Of a DNA stretch of 64,000 bases, positions 43,113 to 52,096 are shown one piece after another. How positions within the stretch are numbered: position 1 is the first letter of the stretch; each line of letters opens with the position of its first letter. The stretch comes from Bog-756 sp963713625 (GTDB taxonomy: Bacteria; Actinomycetota; Acidimicrobiia; Acidimicrobiales; RAAP-2), in the NCBI GenBank assembly GCA_963713625.1, contig CAVQMN010000011.1, positions 372,001 to 436,000 of the forward strand. The letters are read 5' to 3'. The notes beneath the pieces are model-generated. The model saw nothing but the letters and a program-made list of their open reading frames with translations. It did not search any database and was not told the origin of the DNA. The position numbers and the translations under genes are program-made.

Positions 43113-44708
43113 TCAGGAGGAGGTCGCCGTCTGGCCGGTGAGGTAGACGGTGACGGCCTGAGCCATGGCCGCGGCCGCCGCCTGCTGGAAGGCCGGTGTG
43201 ACCAGGATCGCCGCATCAGTCGGATTCTGCATGTTGCCGCACTCGATGAGGACCTTGGGAACCGTGGTGAGGTTGAGCCCGGCCAGGTTGTTCCGGGGTT
43301 GCAACCCATCGACACCGTCGTAATCGCTTACCGGCATGCCCGTCTCCGCCACGAAGGTATTCACCAGAAGAGATGCGAAAGATGCCGATGATGCGATGAC
43401 GGAGTCATTGGGCCCGTCCGCCACCGGTTCGAGGACGGCAAAACCCCGTCCGGTCACGGGTCCGCCGTCAGCATGGATATCGACAGCGACATCGGCGTCG
43501 GCGTTGTTGATGATGGCCGCACGGGTCGTGACGCAGGGGCCGACGCCGTCGTTGTTCGGGCGGGTCATGACCACCTGGGCGCCTTCGGCATCGAGGTCGG
43601 ACTGCAGATAGGTGGCGACATTGAAGTTGAACTGGGCTTCCGTGTAACCGCCGGCTGTCTCGGTCCCGGTCGTGTCGCACGATTCATCCTCCTGGCCGTT
43701 CCACACCGGTTGATTGATGATCTGAGGAGCCGTGTAGTTGAGGCCGTTGTGGCCCGGGTCGATCCCGACAATTTTGCCGGCTAACGGCAATGCCGATCCG
43801 AGCACCAGCCAATAGCCGTTCCCATCTGGTGTGGCCGCCATGCCCACGACCGGTGCACCGAGCTGCGTCCCACCCCCGGATCCGTAGAAGGGTGCATCCC
43901 CGAAGCTGAAGATCCCCCCGTCGGATGCCACCAGCCAGTACCCCTGGCCGTCGGGCCCGGCGGCCATGCCCACCACCGGCCGGTTGAGGGTCATCGCCCC
44001 GGTCGACCCGTAGAAGGGTGCATCCCCGAAGCTGAAGATCCCCCCGTCGGATGCCACCAGCCAGTACCCCTGGCCGTCGGGGTTGGCGGCCATGCCCACC
44101 ACCGGCCGGTTGAGGGTCATCGCCCCGGTCGACCCGTAGAACTGGGCATCCCCGAAGCTGAAGATCCCGCCATCGGCCGCCACCAGCCAGTACCCCTGGC
44201 CGCTGGGCGTGGCCGCCATGCCCACCACCGGCTGGTTGAGGGTCATCGCCCCGGTCGACCCGTAGAACTGGGCATCCCCGAAGCTGAAGATCCCCCCGTC
44301 CGATGCCACCAGCCAGTATCCCCGGCCGTTGGGCGTGGCCGCCATGCCCACCACCGGCCGGTTGAGGACCAACGCTCCGGTCGAGCCGTAGAACTGGGCT
44401 GCCCCGAAGCTGAAGATCCCCCCGTCAGAGCCGACCATCCAATAGCCGACACCCGTGGGGTCGGGGGCCATGCCCACGATGGGAGCTTTCAGGTCGCTCA
44501 GCGAATTCACACCGAGCGAAGCCCCCCCGAAGGGCACCACCGAATTCGGAGGCGTCGCCATTCCTGTGGTGTGGGCCTGACGTGCTTCCGCTCCCGCCGG
44601 AACCCGAACGGAGGCCGACGTGATGGCGGCTGCAGTGAGGACCAGAAGAAGGATGACGACCATACGCCCGCCGATCGGACGCGCCCCGAGTTTCGAAACC
44701 TGCTTCAT
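43113..44708 (-). CDS. N-acetylmuramoyl-L-alanine amidase with 42-aa repeats
   Basis: A 531-aa exported cell-wall amidase. A signal helix (MVVILLLVLTAAAITSASV) is followed by five full and one partial copy of a 42-residue repeat (residues about 76-304) of the form PVVGMAATPxGxGYWLVA, SDGGIFSFGDAQFYGSTGA, MTLN. The C-terminal Amidase_3 domain has zinc ligands GIDPGHNG (His), GYTEAQFNFN (Glu) and AVDIHADGG (His), and the catalytic Glu in KVLIECGNM. It would cleave the lactyl-amide bond between muramic acid and the stem peptide. The repeats, seen in actinobacterial wall proteins, probably form a propeller-like binding module. Confidence 0.93.
   Translation of the reverse strand: MKQVSKLGARPIGGRMVVILLLVLTAAAITSASVRVPAGAEARQAHTTGMATPPNSVVPFGGASLGVNSLSDLKAPIVGMAPDPTGVGYWMVGSDGGIFSFGAAQFYGSTGALVLNRPVVGMAATPNGRGYWLVASDGGIFSFGDAQFYGSTGAMTLNQPVVGMAATPSGQGYWLVAADGGIFSFGDAQFYGSTGAMTLNRPVVGMAANPDGQGYWLVASDGGIFSFGDAPFYGSTGAMTLNRPVVGMAAGPDGQGYWLVASDGGIFSFGDAPFYGSGGGTQLGAPVVGMAATPDGNGYWLVLGSALPLAGKIVGIDPGHNGLNYTAPQIINQPVWNGQEDESCDTTGTETAGGYTEAQFNFNVATYLQSDLDAEGAQVVMTRPNNDGVGPCVTTRAAIINNADADVAVDIHADGGPVTGRGFAVLEPVADGPNDSVIASSASFASLLVNTFVAETGMPVSDYDGVDGLQPRNNLAGLNLTTVPKVLIECGNMQNPTDAAILVTPAFQQAAAAAMAQAVTVYLTGQTATSS
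43797..44483 (-). repeat. 126-nt coding repeat array in the amidase gene
   Basis: Five units of 126 nt plus a partial sixth, encoding the GGIFSFGDAxFYGSTGAMTL and PVVGMAAxPxGxGYWLVA motifs. Neighbouring units are almost identical at the DNA level (for example around 43990-44100 and 44110-44230), so the array is prone to recombination. Confidence 0.93.
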
Positions 44709-44817
44709 TGTCGACCTCTCTTTGTCTGACGACCTGGTACCTTCCCCGGCCTACAACGTCGGAGCGCCGTGTGTTCGCGAAGGCGAGAATATCCTGGGCG
44801 CGGGCGAGATCAGCGCA

Positions 44818-45282
44818 TCACGAGTATCGGGCTGCCCGGGTTCCGGGCGGATTGTGGACGCCTGGCGCCGCATCCGGATTCTCAACGCAAACCTCACACT
44901 CGAGGCCGTCAGGATCGCGGAAGAAGATACTGAGCATGGGCCCGAAGTCGGTGACGAAGTCATCGGCTGCCTGCCGGGACATCAGCCGCTCCCGAATCGT
45001 CTCGAAGGCTTCGAGCGACGCGGCTTGGACCGCCAGATGATCGAGGCGCCCTCGCCCGAACATCGGCGTCTGGCGGTCGGCTTCTGTATTGCCGTCGATC
45101 TGGAACACGTTGAGCTCGGCCCAGTCGCCGACCTTGATGATGGACAGACGGGGCCCCTTGTCCTGAGGCAGCTCCGGACCATCGCGCAGGATTTCGGCGT
45201 CAAACACCTCCTGGTAGAACACATTCAGTCGGGCGGCATCGTTGGTGATGACGGCTACGTGATTGATTCCCTTGAGCAGCAT
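44818..45282 (-). CDS. VOC (glyoxalase/dioxygenase) superfamily protein
   Basis: A 154-aa vicinal-oxygen-chelate protein. It begins GINHVAVITNDAARLNVFYQ, with the first metal histidine, continues with LDHLAVQAASLEAFE (second histidine) and ends with FFRDPDGLECEVC, the usual glutamate motif. This is the size of a single-unit glyoxalase I-like or fosfomycin-resistance-like protein, so it would work as a dimer. Substrate unknown. It lies 110 nt downstream of nothing on its own strand except the promoter region before the GH1 gene. Confidence 0.9.
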   Translation of the reverse strand: MLLKGINHVAVITNDAARLNVFYQEVFDAEILRDGPELPQDKGPRLSIIKVGDWAELNVFQIDGNTEADRQTPMFGRGRLDHLAVQAASLEAFETIRERLMSRQAADDFVTDFGPMLSIFFRDPDGLECEVCVENPDAAPGVHNPPGTRAARYS

Positions 45283-45455
45283 GGTGATGTCCTCCGCGAT
45301 AGTCGGTCCCCACTGTAGATGGGTGGCCGACCGGTGAGGTGGCCGTCAGTCCCGGGCATTCCACATCCGGGGCGGACCTGCACGCGCGGATCTGTTCGGT
45401 GAGCGACGACGGTCGGGAGAGCGGGCGGCTGGCATGGTCGGTAGGGTGAGGCGAT

Positions 45456-46659
45456 ATGGGATCAGCGAAGAACAGGACCCTCGAGTTCCCTGACGGGTTC
45501 GTCTGGGGCGCGGCGGGCTCCGCCCATCAGATCGAGGGCGGAAACACCGACAACGATTGGTGGGAGTTCGAGCACACGCCCGGTTCGGGGTGTGTCGAAT
45601 CGAGTGGGGATGCCTGTGATTCCTATCACCGGTGGGGGGAGGACCTCGATCTGGTTTCCGGTATGGGCCTCGGCGCCTACCGGTTCTCGTTGGAATGGAG
45701 CCGCATCGAGCCGGCTGAGGGAGAGTTCTCGGTGGCTGCCCTGGACCACTACCGGCGAGTGTGCGCTGGTTGCCACGATCGGGGCATCGTCCCCGTCGTC
45801 ACCTTCCACCACTTCACGACCCCTTCCTGGCTCGCCCGGCGTGGGAGCTTCGAGGCCTTGGACGCCCCCGATCGGTTCGCACGGTATGTGGAGCGGGCCG
45901 GGGCACACCTTGGGGATCTGATCGGTTGGGCGTGCACGATCAACGAGCCCAATGTCGTCGGGGCCATGGGGTACACCGTCGGGGAGTACCCGCCGGGCGT
46001 CAAGGACGATCTGACCCGCCACCTCGCCGTCAACGAGTCGATGGTGCGCGCCCACCGCCTCTCCGTCGAGGCGCTCCGTTCGGGGCCCGGGGACTTCCCG
46101 GTCGGGCTCACTCTGTCGATGGCTGAGATCGTGGCCGACGAAGGCGGCGAGGTCACGCGGGACATGGCCGAGGAGATCCTCGAGAACACCTTCCTGAGGG
46201 CCGCCGAGGGCGACGACTACGTCGGTGTGCAGGCGTACACCCGGATGCACTTCGGTCCCGGAAGGGCTGGCTCCGGACGATCCTTCCGTCATGCAGACCC
46301 AGATGGGAACGGAGAACTGGCCACAGGCCGTCGCCCACTGTGTCCGGCGTACCGCCTCGTTTACCGGCCTTCCCGTCCTGATCACCGAGAGCGGGATTGC
46401 CACCGACGATGACGGGGAACGCATCACCTATCTCGACCGGGTACTGCGTGATGTTCACGCCTGCCTGGCCGAAGAAATCGATGTCAGGGGCTTCTTCGTG
46501 TGGAGCCTGCTCGACAACTTCGAATGGAACATGGGATTCGGTCCCAAACTCGGGCTGCACGCCGTGGATAGGACAACGTTCGAGCGCAGTGCCAAGCCGA
46601 GTGCGGACTGGTTCGGGAGCGTGGCCCGATCCAACCGGCTGACCATCGGCTCGACCTGA
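45456..46659 (+). pseudogene. GH1 beta-glucosidase, frameshifted
   Basis: A family-1 glycoside hydrolase. The first part encodes FVWGAAGSAHQIEGG, AYRFSLEWSRIEP, VTFHHFTTPSWLA and the acid/base Glu in CTINEPNVVGAMGYT. After GVQAYTRMHFGP (about 46258) the frame leaves the family. The continuation APDDPSVMQTQMG, the nucleophile Glu in VLITESGIATDDDGERI and GFFVWSLLDNFEWNMGF lie in the next frame to 46659. One extra G in the CCCGGAAGG at 46258-46266 explains it. The repaired protein has about 400 residues, near family size. It would release glucose or a similar sugar from beta-glycosides. Confidence 0.93.
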
Positions 46660-46681
46660 AGTCCGCCGATCGCCGAGAGGG

Positions 46682-47125
46682 CTACGCCGCGTCGGTGTTG
46701 GCGATCAGCAGACTGCAGCGACAGCGATGGGCCAGCTTGTTGGGGATGCTTCCGAGGACAAAACGGGAGACGCCGCTCATGCCCCGGTTTCCGACGACGA
46801 TGAGATCGGCGCCGACCTCGTTGGCGGTGGTCAGTAACGCGTCGGCGATGTCGCTGCCCCCGGGCGTGTGGAACTCGACGGATACGCCGTGGCGTCCCGC
46901 CTCGGCGGTCAGGTTCGCCCTGACGGTGTCAACTTCACCGCGTACTCCGTCGATGGCCTGCTGCCACGCGCTCGAGCTCACTTGCCCCGCCTCCACGGCC
47001 GGATGGACCACATGAACGGCATGGAGGGTGGCCCCTGCGGCCTTGGCCAGACCCAGCGCCTGATTGACGGCAGCCTGGGCCCTGTCCGATCCGTCTGTTC
47101 CCACCACGATCACGCTGTACGGCAT
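46682..47125 (-). CDS. Universal stress protein (UspA family)
   Basis: A 147-aa single-domain universal stress protein. It starts SVIVVGTDGSDRAQAAV and ends with the ATP-binding pattern GNRGMSGVSRFVLGS (G-2x-G-9x-G-S), so it is of the nucleotide-binding type. GGAG lies about 9 nt before ATG 47125. It converges on the GH1 gene, with only 22 nt between the stop codons. The usual role is protection during stress or starvation; no specific partner is evident. Confidence 0.95.
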   Translation of the reverse strand: MPYSVIVVGTDGSDRAQAAVNQALGLAKAAGATLHAVHVVHPAVEAGQVSSSAWQQAIDGVRGEVDTVRANLTAEAGRHGVSVEFHTPGGSDIADALLTTANEVGADLIVVGNRGMSGVSRFVLGSIPNKLAHRCRCSLLIANTDAA

Positions 47126-47294
47126 CTACACGAACTCCCGCATGTTCGAAGTCACTGCTCAGGACGCTAGCGGTGCCGATTCCCAGCTGCAACGGCCCTT
47201 CCTCCCGTGCCGATGTCGGATCCCCGGGCGTCCGCTCACGGGGAGGCGGGAATCCTGCGTGATTTCGTCCTCCGATCCGAGTAGACCACCTGCT

Positions 47295-47549
47295 ATGAAG
47301 CTCAAGCTCGATCTGCATGACATCTACAACCGGGGTGAAGATATCGATCGGGCCCTCCGAGCAGTGATCGACGAGGCGGTGGAGAAGAAGATCCGGTTGG
47401 TGGAGATCATTCCGGGGAAGGGGAGCGGCCAACTCAAGAAGCGCGTCCTGCGTTTCCTCGACCAGAAGGAGATCAAGGCGCTCTACGACCGTGTCGAGAA
47501 GGACTCCAATAACTTCGGTCGGATATTCGTCCATTTTCGGCCCAAGTGA
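47295..47549 (+). CDS. Stand-alone Smr-domain protein
   Basis: An 84-aa protein consisting of one Smr (small MutS-related) domain. It has LKLDLHDIYNRGEDIDRAL (the DLH start motif), then VEIIPGKGSGQLKKRVLRFL (the GKGxG loop) and a final FGRIFVHFRP. Smr domains are nicking or RNA-cleaving nucleases acting on stalled ribosome complexes or branched DNA; which applies here is open. ATG 47295 starts exactly at the domain. It diverges from the Usp gene. Confidence 0.9.
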   Translation: MKLKLDLHDIYNRGEDIDRALRAVIDEAVEKKIRLVEIIPGKGSGQLKKRVLRFLDQKEIKALYDRVEKDSNNFGRIFVHFRPK

Positions 47550-47619
47550 TCGGCGGCCGGCAGAGCCGACCGAGGGGATCAGGAGGTTCCGACAGGGTGC
47601 ACCCGACCGGAACGGGGGG

Positions 47620-48651
47620 TCAGGTAGCCGCGGTCGGCCGATGTTGCCCGGAACCTGTCGTCGGGATCAGAAACTGCTCGACGGCGGTGGTGATCCCATG
47701 GGCAATGACCTTCTGGTCCGCACTGTCGACGGCGATGGATCCCTCGAACGGGTCAGTGAGGTAGAGAGGTTCGATAACCGCTCCGGGCATCTGGCTCGGG
47801 GTGGAGAAGTAGCCCGACATGGCCGGTCCGATCAGAAGAAGGTGGTTGTAGGCGGCAGCCTCGGCGGCCAGGCCGCCATCGACCGGATCTCCCACCGAGG
47901 ATCCGAAGCCGCCGTCGGGGAGTGAACCGTCGTCGGGAATCTGCCAACCCTGTGCATTCATGGCGCCCAGGACGTCTGTTTGGAGGAGCCCGGCCAGGGT
48001 CGCATTCTCCTGGGAGAACGTGCGGTCTGTGTCGTAGAGGGTGACGCTGCCGGCGTCTTGGGCCGTCCCTCCGGCATCCATGTAGATCCCGATCAGGGCA
48101 TCGGCCTTGGCCAGGTTGGCACACTGGTCCCTGGCCACCACGTCATCGTGGGAACCCTGCAGCGAGAGGAGCTGGCCGTCCGTGTCCGCCGGGTCCAGTT
48201 TGACCACTGTCGTATTTTCGGTCCGCGACACGACGACCCTGTACCCGTCAGCCCGGAGGAGTGTCATGGCGTCCAGTTCGATAGCCAGATTGACGGTGGA
48301 TTCATAGACGGTCTGACCCGACTCCGTTGTTCCTACGCCGCCAGGGTCGATCCCGCCGTGGCCGGCATCGAGGAACACGGTTTTCCCGTTGTCGCCGTTG
48401 GTGGGCGGAAAGGCCACACAGGCCCCGGAGGCAAAGGCTGACGGATCGAGGGGCGTGCCCTGTGAAGACGGGTCATTGAGGTGGACCACATCATTGGCCA
48501 GTTGTTTCACCTCGCCCCCAAAGGAGTGCACTCCGAGCGCGATGAGGACGATGACCACGAGCACGGCGACGACGATGACAGCGCGACCCAGCCGGCGGCG
48601 AGGGTCAGCGGGTCGACGCGTCACCGTTGACGTTCTCGCACCATCTGGCAT
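47620..48651 (-). CDS. Amidase_3-like protein lacking a zinc-ligand His
   Basis: A 343-aa membrane-anchored protein with one N-terminal helix (residues 23-40) and an Amidase_3-type domain. The first ligand His98 is in FLDAGHGGIDPGG and the Glu117 ligand in VYESTVNLAIELD, but at the third ligand, where the family has SIHAN-like sequence, it reads IGIYMDAGG: the histidine is replaced by Tyr190. The late catalytic Glu seems kept in GAVIEPLYLTD. The fold is clear; activity on peptidoglycan is doubtful, and a binding or regulatory role is possible. A 60-residue insertion (NATLAGLLQTDVLGAMNAQG region) is usual in the family. Confidence 0.88.
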   Translation of the reverse strand: MPDGARTSTVTRRPADPRRRLGRAVIVVAVLVVIVLIALGVHSFGGEVKQLANDVVHLNDPSSQGTPLDPSAFASGACVAFPPTNGDNGKTVFLDAGHGGIDPGGVGTTESGQTVYESTVNLAIELDAMTLLRADGYRVVVSRTENTTVVKLDPADTDGQLLSLQGSHDDVVARDQCANLAKADALIGIYMDAGGTAQDAGSVTLYDTDRTFSQENATLAGLLQTDVLGAMNAQGWQIPDDGSLPDGGFGSSVGDPVDGGLAAEAAAYNHLLLIGPAMSGYFSTPSQMPGAVIEPLYLTDPFEGSIAVDSADQKVIAHGITTAVEQFLIPTTGSGQHRPTAAT

Positions 48652-48748
48652 GAGTCGCCGGTCGGCTTGCTCGGATCACCTTCCGGATACTACTGACGAT
48701 CAGGTCGCCAGAGGCATCACCACAGCCGAATAAATCTGGGCCCTGCGA

Positions 48749-49528
48749 TCAGCTCGAAGCGGGACAGCTCACCCCGAATTCGGACAGTACCGCAGCCGGA
48801 ATGGCTGCGTTCTGTGAATTGTCGGGGGGGCAACCCACCTCCGATGTTCCGAAGCCCACCACGCTCCATACACCGCCCTCGGAATGGACGAATCCGTAAC
48901 CGCCCTGCACGGTGCTCTCGTGTCCGGGAGCCGGGGCGATCTGGAAGTAGGCGTAGGTGGGATCGGTTCCGGACAGCTTGGCCGAGCTGATCCGCCAGCT
49001 GCCGGCGGCCGGACCGTGCGATGACTCGTAGCTGGTGATCGCCGTCACCACGGCCGGGGGCACACCCGGGAAGGAAGGAGCGGTGGTCGTAGTTCCCGGT
49101 GTGGACGTCGTCGTCGTCGATGACGGGGACGGACAGACGCGGGTACCCGTCCCATCGGCGGCCAGCAGTTTGGACTTGGTCAGCGCACCGTAGACCCCGT
49201 CGACCGTGAGCCCCGACGCAGTCTGGAACGCCCGCACGGCCTGTGTGGTGAGCGGTCCACTGACACCATCGATCTTGCCGGTGTAACACCCCACCTTGGC
49301 CAGGCCCGCCTGGAGCACGCGGACCGCGGCGGCCGACAGCCTGGGTGTCGTCGTCGAGGAGGTGCTCGGGGCACTGGTCGTGGTCGCCGGCGTGGAGCTG
49401 CTCGAACACCCCGCTGCCAATGCGGCCAGGGCGAGGAGCCCGGTACAGGTCAGGATCAGATTCGGAAGGAATCGGCGACCCGGCCGGCGTCGGAGCGAAT
49501 CGGCCTTCGTTTGTGTGGTCCCGAGCAT
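48749..49528 (-). CDS. Peptidoglycan-binding lipoprotein
   Basis: A 259-aa lipoprotein. A basic start (RRRPGRRFLPN) and hydrophobic helix end at the lipobox LAAGC, followed by a Thr/Ser-rich linker. A PG_binding_1 domain comes next (VRVLQAGLAKVGCYTGKIDG, then TQAVRAFQTASGLTVDG), then a second linker and a C-terminal globular part with FQIAPAPGHESTVQGGYGF and three cysteines overall. The start is ATG 49528, with GGAGGGA upstream; longer frames reach 50008 but only overlap the P450 region. It lies 97 nt downstream of nothing essential and 98 nt from the amidase-like gene, suggesting related wall functions. Confidence 0.88.
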   Translation of the reverse strand: MLGTTQTKADSLRRRPGRRFLPNLILTCTGLLALAALAAGCSSSSTPATTTSAPSTSSTTTPRLSAAAVRVLQAGLAKVGCYTGKIDGVSGPLTTQAVRAFQTASGLTVDGVYGALTKSKLLAADGTGTRVCPSPSSTTTTSTPGTTTTAPSFPGVPPAVVTAITSYESSHGPAAGSWRISSAKLSGTDPTYAYFQIAPAPGHESTVQGGYGFVHSEGGVWSVVGFGTSEVGCPPDNSQNAAIPAAVLSEFGVSCPASS

Positions 49529-49736
49529 GCGCTTGTTCCCTCCTTCTGCCTGGATCAGCCGATGTCCGCCACGGCTGCCACCAGAAAATACCGCGTCCTG
49601 TGTTCCGGGCGCGGTCTTTCCCTCATGCGAATGGCATCGGGGCCTGGGCTCCGGCAGACTGATCGGACCGGTGGCGTGAGCCGAGGCCCGCGGGTTCCGA
49701 GCACCTGCCGCCGAAGGAGACAGGGAGGGAGCCCGA
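49529..49736. other. Divergent promoter region, lipoprotein/P450
   Basis: A 208-nt spacer between the lipoprotein gene (minus) and the short leader ORF of the P450 gene (plus). No motif stands out except the ribosome sites at both edges. Confidence 0.5.
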
Positions 49737-49853
49737 ATGACGACGGTCGTGGCCCATGATGCGATGGGGCCTGCCCGGGAGGTGATCCGCCTCCAGGTGG
49801 ATGGCGGTGTCGGGATCGGGCATCGCCGCCGGCGCGGGAACGTCCCAGCGTGA
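49737..49853 (+). CDS. 38-aa ORF coupled to the P450 gene
   Basis: ATG 49737 with a strong GGGAGGGAG ribosome site 5-6 nt upstream opens a 38-codon frame (MTTVVAHDAMGPAREVI, ending in an Arg-rich RRRRGNVPA). Its stop TGA overlaps the GTG start of the P450 gene (GTGA at 49850-49853). The P450 start itself has no good ribosome site, so translation of the P450 probably depends on this leader. Whether the peptide has its own function is unknown. Confidence 0.6.
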   Translation: MTTVVAHDAMGPAREVIRLQVDGGVGIGHRRRRGNVPA

Positions 49854-51067
49854 ACGCCGAGTCGGTACCGGGTGACGACGACCTGACCACCCCACTGCTG
49901 GACCCCGAGTTCTATGCCGGCGATCCCTTCCCCTTGTATGCCCGACTCCGGCAGGAGGCGCCATTGGCCCGCAACGAATCGCTCGGCCTCTGGGTGGTCA
50001 GCCGCCATGCGGACGTGGTGGCCGTCTCACGGGACCCGGAGACCTTCTGTTCGGCCAAGGGGATCATGGTCTTCGAGATCGGAGCCGACTACCCCAGCCC
50101 GCCGACCATGATGCATACCGATCCTCCGGATCACACCCGGTACAGGAGCCTGGTACAGCCCGGCTTCCGCCCTTCTTTCATCCGGTCCCTGGAGGAAAGC
50201 GTACGGACCAGGACCCGGGCCCTGGTGGCCCGCATCGTGCCGGGCGAGCCCATCGACATCGTGCCCGAGATCACCGTGCCGCTCCCACTCCAGGTGATCA
50301 GCGACCTGATGGGAATGCCCGAGGATCAGTGGCCGCAGTTCTTCCGGTGGTCGGAGGCGGTCATCCCTGGTGCCACCGATTGGCCGGAAGAGGAGCGTCA
50401 GGCCCTCAGTGCGGAGATGGTCACCTACCTACTGGCGGCGGCCGCCGAACGGCGGGCCCATCCGGGGAAGGGGATCATCTCTGAGCTCGGAGCGGCGGAG
50501 ATCGACGGCGACAGGCTGACCGATGCCGAACTCGGTATGTTCCTGGTGCAGTTGTTGGTCGCTGGCAATGAGACCACCCGGAACATGATGTCCGGTGGGC
50601 TGCTCGGATTCGCCGGGCAGCCGGGTGAGTGGTCCGCGCTCCGGAGCCGGGCCTCGGCGTCTGCCCCCCGAGCCCTGTCCATCGCCGTCGAGGAGATGCT
50701 CCGGTGGACCACCCCGGTGGTGTCCTTCATGCGCACGACGACCCGGCCCACCGAACTGGCAGGTCGGGACCTTGGAGCGGGGGAGCCGGTGCTGATGCTC
50801 TATGCCTCGGCCAACCGCGATGAATCGGTGTTCGGGCCGAGCGCCGACCGGTTCGATTCGGCCAGGGATCCGAACCCGCACGTGGCGTTCGGGTTCGGCC
50901 CCCACTTCTGCATCGGAGCTGTCCTGGCCAGACTCGAAGGCCGGGTCCTGCTCGAGGAGCTGCTCTCCCGCTTCGGGTCGATGGAGGTGGTCGGACCGGT
51001 TGTCCGTACCGCCTCACCGGTCATCGCCGGAGTCCGATCCGCTCCGATGGTGTTCGGAGAAGTCTGA
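49850..51067 (+). CDS. Cytochrome P450
   Basis: A 405-aa soluble bacterial cytochrome P450. The I-helix oxygen-activation motif is AGNETTR (238-244), the K-helix ExxR is in EEMLR (281-285) and the heme-binding FGFGPHFCIG puts the ligand at Cys354. HTDPPDHTRYRSLVQPGF is the typical C-helix region. The I-helix Asn-Glu-Thr-Thr and acidic HTDPPDHTR are like CYP125/CYP142-type or other actinobacterial steroid/fatty-acid P450s, but the substrate cannot be fixed. Redox partners are not nearby. Translation appears coupled to the short ORF upstream. Faces the enoyl-CoA hydratase gene. Confidence 0.95.
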   Translation: MNAESVPGDDDLTTPLLDPEFYAGDPFPLYARLRQEAPLARNESLGLWVVSRHADVVAVSRDPETFCSAKGIMVFEIGADYPSPPTMMHTDPPDHTRYRSLVQPGFRPSFIRSLEESVRTRTRALVARIVPGEPIDIVPEITVPLPLQVISDLMGMPEDQWPQFFRWSEAVIPGATDWPEEERQALSAEMVTYLLAAAAERRAHPGKGIISELGAAEIDGDRLTDAELGMFLVQLLVAGNETTRNMMSGGLLGFAGQPGEWSALRSRASASAPRALSIAVEEMLRWTTPVVSFMRTTTRPTELAGRDLGAGEPVLMLYASANRDESVFGPSADRFDSARDPNPHVAFGFGPHFCIGAVLARLEGRVLLEELLSRFGSMEVVGPVVRTASPVIAGVRSAPMVFGEV

Positions 51068-51292
51068 ATCGGAGAGGTGGGGCCCGGAGCGACCTGGGAA
51101 GGACGCAGGTGGACCGGACGCGCTGAAATCGGTGGGTAAGACGAGCTCCCGGGGCAGAGGAAACCGAGCTGCGGATTATGTATACCTCAGTCGACCTGTG
51201 GTCGGCAGGATCGCCCACTCGTAGTGGCGGCATCAACATTTGCAGTCGCTCCCTGTTCGCCGGGAACGCTGTCCGCGTCCGTTCCATGGCCG

Positions 51293-52096
51293 TCAGCGCT
51301 TGCGGTACACCGGTTCGCGACGTTCGGCGCGCGCCTCTTTCATCTCTGCGTAATCGTCCGAGGCGAATACCAACGACTGGGCCACGGCCTCTTCGGCAAT
51401 GGAGCGCTGGACCTCGGGTGCTCCCAAGCTGAACAGCGTGCGACGGGCCATCTTGACGGTAAAGGCGGGTGCCTCGGCGATCTTGTGAGCCATCTCCCTC
51501 GTCACCGCGTCCAGTTCGGCCTCGTCGGCCACCAGCCGACTCACCACGCCGTGGGTCAGGGCCTCTTCGGCCGTGAACACCCTCCCGGTCAGGGCCAAGT
51601 CGGCGGCCAACCCATGGCCGGCCATCTGGAACAGGCGGGCGACGCCACCCGAATCGGGGATCACGCCGTGACCCACCTCGGGCAGCATCATCCGGGTGCC
51701 GACGGCGGCGACCCTGATGTCACAGAGCATGGCTCGCTCGAAAGCTCCTCCGATCACCCACCCCTTGAGGGCGCAGATGATGGGGCACGGCATGGTCAGA
51801 AACATCTGCGTCGGCCTGTGGCCGCGCTCGATGAACTCCAGGTCGGAAATATCCTCGACCCGGAGGCCGAGTTGGGTGGTGTCCCGGCCCGACGAGAACG
51901 ACCGCCCCTCGCCGCGCCAGACGATGGCCCGGAGATCGCCCATGGCGTGCACCTCGGCCAGGACCTCCCACAAGCGGCGGTCCATCTCGTCGCTCATGGC
52001 GTTGTGTCTCTCGGGTCGGTTGTTGGTGATCACTGCCACCGCGCCGTCCACCTCTAGGCGGACCAGGTCACGGTCGGCATCGCTGAGGCCGCTCAC
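51293..52096 (-). CDS. Enoyl-CoA hydratase/isomerase family protein
   Basis: A 267-aa crotonase-fold protein. The oxyanion hole comes from GRSFSSGRDTTQLG and GWVIGGAFERAMLCDIRVA. The two catalytic glutamates of hydratases are present, in GGAFERAM and in LPEVGHGVIPDSGG, so hydration of enoyl-CoA is plausible. GRVFTAEEALTHGVVSRLV is the usual C-terminal helix pair. It overlaps the upstream SDR gene by 4 nt (ATGA), making a two-gene operon for acyl-CoA metabolism. Confidence 0.93.
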   Translation of the reverse strand: MSGLSDADRDLVRLEVDGAVAVITNNRPERHNAMSDEMDRRLWEVLAEVHAMGDLRAIVWRGEGRSFSSGRDTTQLGLRVEDISDLEFIERGHRPTQMFLTMPCPIICALKGWVIGGAFERAMLCDIRVAAVGTRMMLPEVGHGVIPDSGGVARLFQMAGHGLAADLALTGRVFTAEEALTHGVVSRLVADEAELDAVTREMAHKIAEAPAFTVKMARRTLFSLGAPEVQRSIAEEAVAQSLVFASDDYAEMKEARAERREPVYRKR

